From the NCBI GenBank assembly GCA_017617235.1, contig JAFZWQ010000016.1, positions 1 to 57,080 of the forward strand: a stretch of DNA of 57,080 bases, in the 5' to 3' direction. The DNA comes from Bacteroidaceae bacterium (GTDB lineage: Bacteria > Bacteroidota > Bacteroidia > Bacteroidales > Bacteroidaceae). Below, one piece after another: positions 45,797 through 54,227 of the stretch. Made by a program: the position numbers and the translations under genes. The notes under the pieces are model-generated. The model was given only the letters and a program-made list of their open reading frames with translations, had not been told where the DNA came from and ran no database searches. Within the stretch, counting starts at the first letter, position 1; every line of letters begins with the position of its first letter.

Positions 45797-46777
45797 TTTA
45801 ATAACGACCGACATGCCGGGACGGAGACCTTCCAGCGCCTTCACGGGCCGTGCCTTCACCTCGAACGTCTTCAGGTCGTAGCGTCCGTTTGCCTTTGTGG
45901 CCTTCCACACGGCATACGCGCCCAGGTCCTTCATATAGTACACGCGCATCTTCATCGTCTGGTCGAAGGCAGGCACATAGGCTTCTATCTCGTCGCCCAC
46001 CTTCATGCCGCGCAACTGGTCCTCGCGCACATTGAAAGAACCCCACATGTCCGACATCACGGCCACGCTCATGATGGGGGAACCTGTACCCACGAGTTCG
46101 CCCACCTGGGGATACACGTCGGTAACCTCGCCCTCCATCTGGGCAATCTGCACGGTTTCGCCGATGTACGAGCTGACCTCGGCCACTACGCCACGGGCCT
46201 GTTGCACCTTGGCGGCAGCGGCAGCCTTCTCCTCACGACGGGCACCGTTCACAGCCATGTTGTACTGACTTTCGGCAGCCTTAGCTTGAGCCTGGGCAGC
46301 GGTGTACTGGGCGTAGGCCTCATCGCGTTTCTGTTCACTCAGCACGCCCTGGTCGAACAGGCGCTGCACACGCTGGTACGATTTCTCGTGAATCTCCAGC
46401 GCAGCCTTAGCCTGCTGCCATAACTGGTAGGCGCCCTGCACCTGTTCCTGACGGGCACCGCTCTGTGCCATCTCGCTCAGGGCCGATGCAGCGTCCTCGA
46501 CGGCATTGGCCTGCGCACTCTTGGCACGCACCTCGGGGGCATCCAGAATGGCCAGTGTGTCGCCCACGTGCACATAGTCGCCCTCGTGCTTACAAATCTT
46601 CAGGATACGTCCGGGCACCTTGCTTGACACACGGTACTCCGTAACGTCCATCTGTCCCTGAATATACTCGGGCTCGTTGCCCAGTGCAAAGAAGCCGATG
46701 ACGGCAACTGCAATGACCACCACTACGAAGCACAGGATGGCCAGCAATACATTGGTATGTTGCGATCTCTCACTCAT
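45794..46777 (-). CDS. HlyD/EmrA-type membrane fusion protein
   Basis: 327 residues. N-terminal membrane anchor (about 9-30, VLLAILCFVVVVIAVAVIGFF), biotinyl-lipoyl-like half VSSKVPGRILKICKHEGDYV, a coiled-coil hairpin (about 75-190, rich in Ala, Gln and Glu) and the second lipoyl/beta-barrel part (GEVTDVYPQVGELVGTGSPI). It bridges the inner-membrane ABC-2 permeases and the TolC-like channel encoded on either side. The C-terminus ends GLRPGMSVVIK, as in the family. The cargo of the exporter cannot be read from the sequence. Confidence 0.93.
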   Translation of the reverse strand: MSERSQHTNVLLAILCFVVVVIAVAVIGFFALGNEPEYIQGQMDVTEYRVSSKVPGRILKICKHEGDYVHVGDTLAILDAPEVRAKSAQANAVEDAASALSEMAQSGARQEQVQGAYQLWQQAKAALEIHEKSYQRVQRLFDQGVLSEQKRDEAYAQYTAAQAQAKAAESQYNMAVNGARREEKAAAAAKVQQARGVVAEVSSYIGETVQIAQMEGEVTDVYPQVGELVGTGSPIMSVAVMSDMWGSFNVREDQLRGMKVGDEIEAYVPAFDQTMKMRVYYMKDLGAYAVWKATKANGRYDLKTFEVKARPVKALEGLRPGMSVVIK

Positions 46778-46790
46778 AATATATCACCTC

Positions 46791-46815
46791 TTTTAATTTT
46801 TCACTTTTCATTTTT
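46791..46815. repeat. TTTTAATTTTTCA-type repeat between hlyD and tolC
   Basis: TTTTAATTTTTCACTTTTCA then TTTTT. The same repeat type is inserted inside the tolC coding region at 47387-47417. Confidence 0.6.
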
Positions 46816-46817
46816 AC

Positions 46818-48284
46818 TTACCGTAGGATGCCCAGCGCCTTGCGCAGCGTAACCTCCGCCATCTTCAACTCAATCTCAGCCTCTATGCGCTGTGTCTCGG
46901 CCTGCTGCCAGGCGGTTTGTGCCTGCATCACCGTGGTGGCGTCCATCACACCCTCATGGAATCCGGCATCTGCACAACGCAGGTTCTCGCGTGCGCTTTC
47001 AATATTCTTTCGTGCACGAGCCACACGTTTGTCGGCCTCAGCCACCTTGAATCGGCTCTGAGCCACCTGCAGGTCTATCTTCTCACGGGCCTCGTCCAGA
47101 TTCAGTCGCGCCATCTGCGTAGCAGTACGGGCGGCACGCACCTTGAACTTACCTTCCATCCAGTTCCACACGGGCACGTGAACCATTACGCCCACGTTCC
47201 ACATGCCGCCCACTTTCTGCTGGAAGCCGTTGAGCACATTGGGGTTCGAAAACGAGTATCCGGCCACCAGACCCACATGGGGCAGATAGGGTGACATCGC
47301 CAGTTTCTCGGTCTGCTTGCCTATCTCCACAGCCTTCTCCAACAGCTGCAGCTCAGGCCTCTCCCCCACATTGGATACATCCTCCACTTTTAATTTTTCA
47401 TTTTTAATTTTTAATTCCCCTTCGGGCGTCTCGTCCTCCAGGACGAACTCCGTATCCAGCGGCATTCCGCACAACTGGCACAGCAGCATACGCGACAGGC
47501 TCAGGCCGTTTTCTACCTGAGTGATTTGCATCTCGGCCTCGTTCACCTTCACGTCCACCTTCAGTCCGTCGGCCCGTGTGGCCACGCCTTCCTGAATCAT
47601 CTTCTGCACGTCGCCCGACAGCTTCACCACCAGGTCGCGATAGCTCTCGGCCAAGCGCTGTTTCTGGCGCAGGGAGACAACCAGCCAATAGGCTTTGTCT
47701 ATATCGTACAGGGTTTCCTGGGTCTGGTGGTCGATGCGTATTTCGGCCATTTCGCCACTGAGGTCCGCCATGCGGTTTGCAGCACGTATGGCACCACCCA
47801 TGTACAGCGGCTGGCGCAACTGCACCGTTCCGGCCCATATCGAGCGAGTGTCGGTGTGGAAAGCGTCCACAATGCCCTGTCCCGTCTGGTTCAGCGAACC
47901 GGCAAGGGTGGGCAGCACCGTTGCGGGGTTCAGTCCCAGCGAGGTCAGCACCGTGGCTAACTGGGTTCCCAGACCTGATGTGGTGAGGCTCGTCATTGTG
48001 TTCGTACCCAGGTTGTTCAGCTTCGATTGCTGTTCGTCGCTCAGCAACTTCACCTCGCGACTCAGGTACGTGTATCCGCCCAGGGCGTCCACCTTGGGCA
48101 TGTACTTCGTACGGGCGGCCTTCTTCACGTCGCGAGCCAAGTCCTGACTCAGCCGTGTCGAGGCCAATTGTTTGTTACCCTGCAGAGCCATAGCGCGGCA
48201 ACTGTCCAGCGAAAGCACACGCTGTGCCCCCACCGTTCCCAGGCATCCGACCCACAAAATCAGGGAAAATAAAATGCGTCTCAT
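46818..48284 (-). CDS. TolC-family outer-membrane efflux protein
   Basis: 488 residues, signal peptide ending VGAQ. Two OEP repeats with long helices: LSLDSCRAMALQGNKQLAST, YDIDKAYWLVVSLRQKQRLAES, then DLQVAQSRFKVAEADKRVARARK-type second half ending EVTLRKALGILR. It supplies the outer-membrane duct of the exporter; order in the operon is tolC-hlyD-permease-permease. Near residue 290-301 the protein contains ELKIKNEKLKVED, coded by an AT-rich simple repeat (47387-47417) that also occurs between genes. This looks like an in-frame insertion within a loop between the two halves. Start chosen at the signal peptide. Confidence 0.93.
   Translation of the reverse strand: MRRILFSLILWVGCLGTVGAQRVLSLDSCRAMALQGNKQLASTRLSQDLARDVKKAARTKYMPKVDALGGYTYLSREVKLLSDEQQSKLNNLGTNTMTSLTTSGLGTQLATVLTSLGLNPATVLPTLAGSLNQTGQGIVDAFHTDTRSIWAGTVQLRQPLYMGGAIRAANRMADLSGEMAEIRIDHQTQETLYDIDKAYWLVVSLRQKQRLAESYRDLVVKLSGDVQKMIQEGVATRADGLKVDVKVNEAEMQITQVENGLSLSRMLLCQLCGMPLDTEFVLEDETPEGELKIKNEKLKVEDVSNVGERPELQLLEKAVEIGKQTEKLAMSPYLPHVGLVAGYSFSNPNVLNGFQQKVGGMWNVGVMVHVPVWNWMEGKFKVRAARTATQMARLNLDEAREKIDLQVAQSRFKVAEADKRVARARKNIESARENLRCADAGFHEGVMDATTVMQAQTAWQQAETQRIEAEIELKMAEVTLRKALGILR
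47387..47417 (-). repeat. AATTAAAAA-type repeat inserted in frame in tolC
   Basis: On the minus strand AATTAAAAATTAAAAATGAA then AAATTAAAAG; it encodes ELKIKNEKLK. Composition breaks sharply from the GC-rich gene around it. Confidence 0.7.
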
Positions 48285-48296
48285 TCTGTTTGCTTT

Positions 48297-48333
48297 ATTG
48301 CATTATTGCTTAGTAGCTTATTAGCTTAATGGC
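48297..48333. repeat. AGCTTATT-type simple repeat upstream of tolC
   Basis: Units TTGCATTATTGCTTAGTAGC, TTATTAGCTTAATGGCTTA. It lies between the toxin stub and the tolC start and resembles the other locus-specific simple repeats of this genome. Confidence 0.5.
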
Positions 48334-48417
48334 TTATTTATCGTCGTAATGGCCCCAGGCAGAGAGTATGTCAACATATACCTCTGTTTCAAAAATCTCG
48401 TATACCAAACGATGTTT
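48334..48417 (-). pseudogene. C-terminal stub of a YoeB/RelE-type toxin
   Basis: Immediately after the antitoxin stop an open frame without start reads KHRLVYEIFETEVYVDILSA then WGHYDDK and stop at 48334. KHRLVY and GHYDDK are the hallmark C-terminal segments of YoeB/Txe-type mRNA-cleaving toxins. An ATG overlapping the antitoxin end (GATG) is followed at once by TGA, so nearly the whole toxin gene has been deleted. The remaining 27 codons cannot make an active toxin. Confidence 0.7.
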
Positions 48418-48422
48418 TCACA

Positions 48423-48674
48423 TCAGCCTACTCTTTGCAGAAATTCATCCAACGACTCATTAGGCAGCATCTCTATGCCCTCGCCACGTTTAATCTGTTC
48501 CCTTGCCTCATCTATACGGGCAAAGAACTCTTCTTTACTAAGGAGAGTAGGATCTACTTCTTTTTCGGATACTAGTTTGCGCAGATATTTGGCAACACGC
48601 TTCAGCATGCTTTCATCTTCGGCAAGAGCACCAAGATTGCGCAGTATTTCGGCGTTCAGTTGAATGGCTGTCAT
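48423..48674 (-). CDS. Antitoxin of a type II toxin-antitoxin pair, partner deleted
   Basis: 83 residues: MTAIQLNAEILRNLGALAED at the start, then helical VAKYLRKLVSEKEVDPTLLSKEEFFARI and the acidic, flexible end ESLDEFLQRVG. The sequence type (helical dimer part followed by a toxin-wrapping tail) is common in Bacteroidota next to RelE/YoeB toxins. Its toxin is reduced to the stub at 48334-48417, so it now is an orphan antitoxin; it could still neutralise a related toxin elsewhere. Upstream TAACTTCG at 48705-48698 is one base off a -7 box. Confidence 0.75.
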   Translation of the reverse strand: MTAIQLNAEILRNLGALAEDESMLKRVAKYLRKLVSEKEVDPTLLSKEEFFARIDEAREQIKRGEGIEMLPNESLDEFLQRVG

Positions 48675-48774
48675 AACAGTTAATTTTGGTTTTACGACGC
48701 GAAGTTACAAATAATATTGAAAAGTAAAAAATAAATCAAGGAATTTATGAAGGGCTGTAGGCGCTAAACACAAG

Positions 48775-48803
48775 AAGGCCTCCCGCAGTTGCAGGAGGCC
48801 TTT
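48775..48803 (-). terminator. Hairpin after the MKKTYI small gene
   Basis: AAGGCCTCC (48775-48783) pairs with GGAGGCCTT (48794-48802) around a GCAGTTGC loop; weak T-run (TTCTTG) on the minus strand. Confidence 0.65.
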
Positions 48804-48824
48804 ATCTGGTAATGAAAGGGAGTA

Positions 48825-49013
48825 TCAATAATCGTCTTCCCAATCCTCGTCGTTCGACGCCTCACCCCATATATCCCAATCTCTATCTTGACGAACGAAT
48901 TTCATACTACCTGAATCAAAATCTCCCATTCCCTTAGGAAGACTTTCTGCAATAACACATCCTGGAGCAACGGGTGTTACGAACAAAGCAGGAGCAATAT
49001 ATGTCTTTTTCAT
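48825..49013 (-). CDS. Small MKKTYIxPAL-type protein, possible secreted peptide or RiPP precursor
   Basis: 62 residues: MKKTYIAPALFVTPVAPGCV, then IAESLPKGMGDFDSGSMKF and an acidic, Trp-rich end (DWDIWGEASNDEDWEDDY). The N-terminal pattern MKKxYxxPxxxV followed by a small-residue region recurs in many tiny Bacteroidota genes near surface proteins; function is unknown. The short leader-like first half and distinct acidic tail would fit a precursor peptide or a short chaperone. It follows the 1195-residue secreted protein gene by 39 bases on the same strand and has a terminator after it, so the two are probably co-transcribed. Confidence 0.7.
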   Translation of the reverse strand: MKKTYIAPALFVTPVAPGCVIAESLPKGMGDFDSGSMKFVRQDRDWDIWGEASNDEDWEDDY

Positions 49014-49052
49014 AATATAAGCATTTTAATAGTTTATAATTCTATAATATCC

Positions 49053-52000
49053 TCACTTTACCAACATTTTCTTGCCATTTACGATGTAAAGGCCCTTCTT
49101 AACAGTCGAAACACGACGGCCCTGCAAATCGTAAATTGCTGTTTGGCTCTCGGAGGTCTTTATCTCCTGCAAAGCAGTCTCGTCGCCGAAGGACAAAGAG
49201 AGGCTCTTCACACCACCGCTACCACTTGGCAAATATGCCTTGTTGGCAGGAACGACAAAGCCACTTGCTCCGATTGCATAGAACTTAGCAATCTCATCAG
49301 TAGAACTGTATGCCAGCATAAAGTTACCAGCAGCAACATTTGTTGAACCATCACCTGCAACAAGGGAATTATTACTTATTAAGTTCGCATCATTTACCCC
49401 ACTGATAGGACGAATATTGACCGTAGCGGCCTTCTTGGCTTTTAGGATAACACCTATTCCAGCAGGAACATAATTGTTTGTAGCCTGCTCGATATGGGCT
49501 GTCGATGCTGTCTGTGTAGTAATGTAATATACATCTGCATTGGCAATCTGGCAATCGTATGGATTAGCAAAGGTCTGATATACATCTGCATCTGCTGCTA
49601 CGGCATCTGGCTCAATAGCAGAAACTGATTCAACAATCGGAGCAATATACCATGCTGATGCACCATCCTTTCCACCAGACCAGTTCGTAATAGTGCCACT
49701 AACTCCTGCTCCGCTACTATGGCCACCAGTATGTAATGAATGGTAATCCGTGGTTAAGTCTTTAATATTCCACTGAGCAAAGCCCAAATCCGAGAAAGTG
49801 AATGTGACAGGATCATCTCCGGCATTGCTTGAAGCATAACACTGAGTAAGATACTTGTTTGCACTCGGATTGAAGATATTCCAATCAGAGCCTGTTTTTT
49901 TGAGCTGGAAAGTGAAGGCCTCATCTGAGGAATCATATGTTTTCCACTTGAAGATACCACCTGTCGAATCGTAATAAAGAGCCTTCTTAACACCTTGTTT
50001 CTTCTGATATTCAGGATATGCGCTGACTATGTGATATTTGGCATTCTCTACAGGCTGTACTTTTGCTGCATTGAGATTTGAAACGAATGTGTTGTATCCA
50101 GCAATAGTTGGTGCTGTATATACTGCTGCATATTCTTCTGCCAAATCACTTGTTACGAGGGCATCATCCCAGCTCAAACCACCCATATAGCCAATATTCT
50201 GTACAAAATAGGGTAAATAGTTGTTATATAAGTCTTCAACGATAGACTCATCAATTGGTTCAAATGTAAATTCCGATCCGCAATCAGAATTACTCCACTT
50301 TTTCACTGCGTTTCCACTATAATTAGGCCTATTCGATGTTCCTGAAAATACAAATGTAGGAGCACCTGTCGTCCACCCAATCTCATGCCAAGTACTATGA
50401 GCCATAGTAAACAACGATGCAGACTCATTCCCAGAAAGGTCGCTCATATAAGCACCATTTGCACCATCAAAAGTCATCACTTTTGTAGCACCAGCTCGTT
50501 TATTATATAAACGATAACCTGTAGTATTATCACCAGTAATACACCAAAGGAAACTGTCATCGTATGACTTTGTTGTTGTATTCGCAGGTATCAAATTACT
50601 ATAATTAAATTCTGCAGGTATGTTAAGATAATAATGATATCCCGAATGAATATCGAGGAGATGCCAATAAGTATTCACAGCAAACTCTCCAGCTGCAGGT
50701 TCGTCAGATACTTTAAAGGGGCATTTGAAGACCCACTCTATTACGTCACCATTCGAAATTGTTTTAGTACCAACACTACTGCTGGTTCCGTTCACCTTTA
50801 TATCCTTCAACTTTAGAATAGGTGTTTCATAGCCTTCTTCGAAGCCTATAGTCAAGGAACTTCCACTTGCCACATCTCGCTCTTCATCAGAAGAAGTGAT
50901 GTTTGTATCAGTGTCGCCATTCACTTTACGGAATGTATAAGAAATGGAATTGTCCAGAGCTGCAAGCGCTTCTGTGGGATCAAAAGCTATAGCAGGAATT
51001 TCCTCAATAATCCAACCATTACCGAGATTACCTGCACCATCTGCCGACGCCCAACCATTTATCGTAAACGAACCATCACCTGAATTATATGTTCTTTCGC
51101 GTCCACTCTGCACATCTTTAAGCCAAAATCTGCCTTCAGTAGTTCCATAAGCAGAAACCCGTACTTCATGCGTGGTATAAGGTTCTAGGAAGTTGTGATT
51201 ATTTGAATATTGTGCATAACCAGATGTATTATAATCTACATAAGGCGAAGTCTTTACAAACTTTTTTGCACCTACGTTATACAAATATTTCTTACTATTC
51301 TTCTCTACAAAAGCCCATTGATTCAGAGGTTCCTCTACATTCAAAGTACTTGCATTAGCTTTAGCTGTTGCCGAAACGGCCGTTGCACTAGCTGATGCTG
51401 CATAAATAGCAGTACGGTCAGTACGCAGGCGATAAACCTTGGTACTCGAAATTGAAGCAGCATCAGTCAGCTGAACTGGGCTAAGGGTATAGTTTACAGT
51501 GATGGTCTTTGTAGTAGTATTAACTGTAATATCTCCAGGTGTACAGTTATCTACTGCCTTTGCACTAAAGTTACTTGCTTCTGGATTTGAAGCAAATACA
51601 AAGAATCCACCCTTAGTCTGTGTGGCTGTACCTGTATAAGCAGGTGTATAAGTAACACCGCCTTCATCAATATTTGATTCTACAGTATATACATCAACGG
51701 CAACTTTTTCAAACTTATAGTCTGTTGAACCACCATCTGCAAATGCAGAGCTACCATTTCTGTCCCATCCATTTGTTCCACCAGAATTTTTATAGACGTA
51801 TAGATAACGCCCACCGCCAGTTGTTTCATGTGAATACAAGCTCAAACATGTTGCAGTGTTAGATGACGAAGCAAAATGTAAATCAAAAGTGTAGGGCGTT
51901 GAGCTCACTCCGAACCATCCAAGGTATTTGCCATCACCCATCGCACTTTCAAAGGTATAGACGCCGCCACTCTCATGGCAAATCCAATAGCCTTGGTTTG

Positions 52001-52640
52001 TATTTATCACATCCCCTTTATTTATAACTTCACCGGCTGTAGCAGAGTTGATGATTTGATATGAAGCAGGAGTGTTCTGATAGCTCGAAATCTTATATAC
52101 CTTCCCATCTTCTACACAGAGACCGCTGGCAATTGCAATAGTCCAACGAGAACCTGTATTGCCTTCTGAGTGGGTATAGAATTTGCAGTCGCCACCAGCA
52201 CCACCATACATATTCAATGACATACTAGTATTACCTGACAGACAAATACCATATCCAGGTGTCGTATGCTCTGCATAGGTCTCTTCCAAAGTCCATGTGC
52301 TTGCACTTGCAGGATCGACCCATGAGACAGCTGTTCCATTATTAGAATTAGCTGCATATAGAGCCTTGCTGGAGCCATTGCTATAGCTGTAAATTTTAAA
52401 GCTTGACTTAGTGCCCACGAAAGCGACCTGCTGCCAAGCACCATAATTCGTAGAGGTTTTCGAACGAGTTCCCATTGTGGAACTAGTTGCAAACATTACA
52501 TAACTGCTGTTGCTCGCATTGGTAAGACTAAGCCATACAGCATGCTCATAGTCCGTTGAGAAATAATCATCGGGAACCGTTGCCCACGCCCCGCTGAAAG
52601 AGGCCAGCAAGGCACACATAAGTAGAAATAGTTTTTTCAT
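49053..52640 (-). CDS. Large secreted repeat protein with type IX-like tail
   Basis: 1195 residues, signal peptide (MKKLFLLMCALLASFSGAWA). The body is Ser/Thr/Tyr/Asn-rich and holds several loosely repeated units of beta-trefoil or lectin flavour: SRWTIAIASGLCVEDGKVY, YFVSNEG-like blocks, GKYLGWFGVS, NQWAFVEKNSKKYLYNVGAKKF, and WHLLDIHSGYHYYLNIP. I do not recognise a catalytic domain. The C-terminus (IYDLQGRRVSTVKKGLYIVNGKK) matches the sorting tails of three other proteins here. Base composition is AT-richer than the ribosomal genes and region 3, suggesting transfer or a different selection. Promoter at 52718-52749. Likely a surface adhesin or glycan-binding protein; confidence in function is low. 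Confidence 0.8.
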   Translation of the reverse strand: MKKLFLLMCALLASFSGAWATVPDDYFSTDYEHAVWLSLTNASNSSYVMFATSSTMGTRSKTSTNYGAWQQVAFVGTKSSFKIYSYSNGSSKALYAANSNNGTAVSWVDPASASTWTLEETYAEHTTPGYGICLSGNTSMSLNMYGGAGGDCKFYTHSEGNTGSRWTIAIASGLCVEDGKVYKISSYQNTPASYQIINSATAGEVINKGDVINTNQGYWICHESGGVYTFESAMGDGKYLGWFGVSSTPYTFDLHFASSSNTATCLSLYSHETTGGGRYLYVYKNSGGTNGWDRNGSSAFADGGSTDYKFEKVAVDVYTVESNIDEGGVTYTPAYTGTATQTKGGFFVFASNPEASNFSAKAVDNCTPGDITVNTTTKTITVNYTLSPVQLTDAASISSTKVYRLRTDRTAIYAASASATAVSATAKANASTLNVEEPLNQWAFVEKNSKKYLYNVGAKKFVKTSPYVDYNTSGYAQYSNNHNFLEPYTTHEVRVSAYGTTEGRFWLKDVQSGRERTYNSGDGSFTINGWASADGAGNLGNGWIIEEIPAIAFDPTEALAALDNSISYTFRKVNGDTDTNITSSDEERDVASGSSLTIGFEEGYETPILKLKDIKVNGTSSSVGTKTISNGDVIEWVFKCPFKVSDEPAAGEFAVNTYWHLLDIHSGYHYYLNIPAEFNYSNLIPANTTTKSYDDSFLWCITGDNTTGYRLYNKRAGATKVMTFDGANGAYMSDLSGNESASLFTMAHSTWHEIGWTTGAPTFVFSGTSNRPNYSGNAVKKWSNSDCGSEFTFEPIDESIVEDLYNNYLPYFVQNIGYMGGLSWDDALVTSDLAEEYAAVYTAPTIAGYNTFVSNLNAAKVQPVENAKYHIVSAYPEYQKKQGVKKALYYDSTGGIFKWKTYDSSDEAFTFQLKKTGSDWNIFNPSANKYLTQCYASSNAGDDPVTFTFSDLGFAQWNIKDLTTDYHSLHTGGHSSGAGVSGTITNWSGGKDGASAWYIAPIVESVSAIEPDAVAADADVYQTFANPYDCQIANADVYYITTQTASTAHIEQATNNYVPAGIGVILKAKKAATVNIRPISGVNDANLISNNSLVAGDGSTNVAAGNFMLAYSSTDEIAKFYAIGASGFVVPANKAYLPSGSGGVKSLSLSFGDETALQEIKTSESQTAIYDLQGRRVSTVKKGLYIVNGKKMLVK

Positions 52641-52717
52641 TGATATTAGTTTTTAGTTAATAATTTTCTTAAAACGTTCATACTCCGCTGAGTATCCGTT
52701 GTGTATTCATGTTGTTG

Positions 52718-52749
52718 CAAATATACGACTAAGTCCGCAAATCACCAAA
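52718..52749 (-). promoter_or_regulatory. Promoter of the large secreted protein gene
   Basis: On the minus strand TTTG (52749-52746), 20 bases, TATATTTG (52725-52718). It lies 78 bases before the ATG at 52640. Confidence 0.7.
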
Positions 52750-52877
52750 AATTTCCCCGTTTTTCGCTCCCACATACATTAAATAATGTATTTACGTTCC
52801 GCAAACGGCCCTTCAAGCCGCACGAAACAGGGAGAATCTTATACAAAAACAATTATTTATTTGCTGAGATGCATTCA

Positions 52878-52911
52878 TAAAAAAATCCCGAACCATGAAT
52901 AGTTCGAGATT
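52878..52911 (-). terminator. Terminator of the DUF4160/DUF2442 pair
   Basis: AATCCCGAAC (52884-52893) pairs with GTTCGAGATT (52902-52911) with one mismatch; on the minus strand it is followed by seven T. Confidence 0.8.
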
Positions 52912-52926
52912 ATAATGAGTTTAGGA

Positions 52927-53169
52927 TTATGCTACCTTTAACAAATCAAGTACAGAATAAACACGTGTCATGTTCTCGAAAGTGAAATACTGGTCGTCGA
53001 GCACCATCCACTTCTCGCGTTCCTTCACTGGCATGTGCTGAATGTCGGGAAAGAACGAAACGGGAACCAGCACCTCGCGGCCGTCTGTCAAACGAGCTAG
53101 TAACTTTCCACGATGGGCCGTAAAATTCAGATCCTTAATACCTAATGTCACTCCTTTAATCTTACACAT
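52927..53169 (-). CDS. DUF2442 protein
   Basis: 80 residues. The DUF2442 core is clear: GVTLGIKDLNFTAHRGKLLARLTDGREVLVPVSFFPDIQHM (quoted in pieces: KLLARLTDGREVLVPVS, FFPDIQHMPVKER), then WMVLDDQYFTFEN in place of the usual W...G...I.W.E. Members are small cytosolic proteins commonly found beside DUF4160 genes, as here (14 bases downstream), and the pair is often considered toxin-antitoxin-like without firm proof. Terminator follows at 52878-52911. Confidence 0.8.
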   Translation of the reverse strand: MCKIKGVTLGIKDLNFTAHRGKLLARLTDGREVLVPVSFFPDIQHMPVKEREKWMVLDDQYFTFENMTRVYSVLDLLKVA

Positions 53170-53183
53170 ACCTTGTCCTCCTA

Positions 53184-53480
53184 TTACTTTTCAATATTAA
53201 TAGAGATTGTCTTTTCGCCGTTGAATACCTTCGTAATCTGTTTGTTTATAAACTTCCAATGACGATTGATGGCAGCGACCAACATCTCGTTATCCTTCTG
53301 AGACAATTCCGACTCTGCTATCTCCACACATTGCTCACCATTCTTTTCAATCCAAATCTTTGCGAGCGAATGCTGGTGCCGTCTGCCCTTCCGAAATACA
53401 TGCACATGGCGACGATTATCATTAACATCAAGTGAAATTGCCACCAGGATGAACATTCTAAGGAATGCCAATTGTCCCAT
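53184..53480 (-). CDS. DUF4160 protein
   Basis: 98 residues. After FLRMFILVAISLDVNDNRRHVHV comes the hallmark H-x-H segment (RHVHVFRKG) and AKIWIEKNGEQCVEIAES, ending with a helix LVAAINRHWKFINKQI, matching the DUF4160 order strand-HVH-strand-helix. The first eight residues may not be translated if ATG at 53456 is used. Pair partner of the DUF2442 gene 14 bases downstream. Role unknown, toxin-antitoxin-like by association. Promoter at 53501-53532. Confidence 0.75.
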   Translation of the reverse strand: MGQLAFLRMFILVAISLDVNDNRRHVHVFRKGRRHQHSLAKIWIEKNGEQCVEIAESELSQKDNEMLVAAINRHWKFINKQITKVFNGEKTISINIEK

Positions 53481-53500
53481 AGTCCTCTATTCTTTGCTGA

Positions 53501-53532
53501 CAAAGGTACGATTATGCAAGCAAACCACCAAA
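53501..53532 (-). promoter_or_regulatory. Promoter of the DUF4160/DUF2442 pair
   Basis: Minus strand TTTG (53532-53529), 20 bases, TACCTTTG (53508-53501), 21 bases before the ATG at 53480. Confidence 0.7.
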
Positions 53533-53639
53533 AATATTTGATTATTTTTGAACATAGGTATCTAAAAATGCAGTTAAAGTAGTGCATCTTCCGAACTTCC
53601 ACCTGTCATTTTAGAAAAAAGAGTTTTCGAAAAAGACCT

Positions 53640-54165
53640 CACCTCCTCATGCAACGAGGGCGTATCCCTTTATTTATCGGCATTCCACCCACATGAGGTA
53701 TTGCTCCAACACCTCATATAGACCTCATAAACATCTCATAGAGGTTGTCCAACTTTTTGGGGTCACTTCAGGTGTTGATGAGGTGTTGGTGAGGTGTTAC
53801 GTATACACCTCATAGGTCTCCATCCCTTTATTCATCGGCCTTCGAGGCTTGTTACATGAGGTGTTAGTATCTTTTTATAAGAACCCCCTCCCTTCCTCCC
53901 CGAGGGGAGATGGGAAAAATGATCATGTAAAAAAGTCTGAATCAAAAATGGAATTAATTTCCGCATACAAACCAAAATATAATGACATAAATCATATTTA
54001 TGCACTAATATTGTGTAGCAATAAATACCTCTTTGATTCAACCATTCTTAAAAAAGACAAAAGGATTCCAGCGAAGCGTTGCAACGCTAGGCGGGGAGGG
54101 ATAGTAACGCTTGGCTTGTCACACAATTGTGTGTCAAGGGGAACGATGCGTCGCTTGGTGGGGAA
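53640..54165. repeat. Repeat-rich intergenic region
   Basis: No gene is supported here. It holds about ten copies of ACCTCAT/GAGGTGTT in both orientations (53640-53865), two copies of ATCCCTTTATTYATCGGC (53664 and 53822, 158 bases apart), a CCCCCTCCC...GAGGGGAG element (53882-53915), a 14-base palindrome AGCGTTGCAACGCT (about 54075-54088) and a near-perfect 24-base palindrome around ACACAATTGTGT (54121-54132). Confidence 0.65.
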
Positions 54166-54172
54166 TAAAATA

Positions 54173-54204
54173 AGCACCCCGGCCTGGTGAGAGGTCGGGG
54201 TGCT
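54173..54204 (-). terminator. Terminator of the ribosomal-protein/rpoA operon
   Basis: AGCACCCCGGCCT (54173-54185) pairs with AGGTCGGGGTGCT (54192-54204); TTATTTTATT follows on the minus strand. It lies 24 bases after the rplQ stop. Confidence 0.9.
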
Positions 54205-54227
54205 CGGTGTATGGTGGAAATTAGAAT

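Noticed and set aside
53640-53870. Possible CRISPR array
   Set aside because: Units are 7-8 bases, in both orientations and unevenly spaced; no spacers of constant length and no cas genes.
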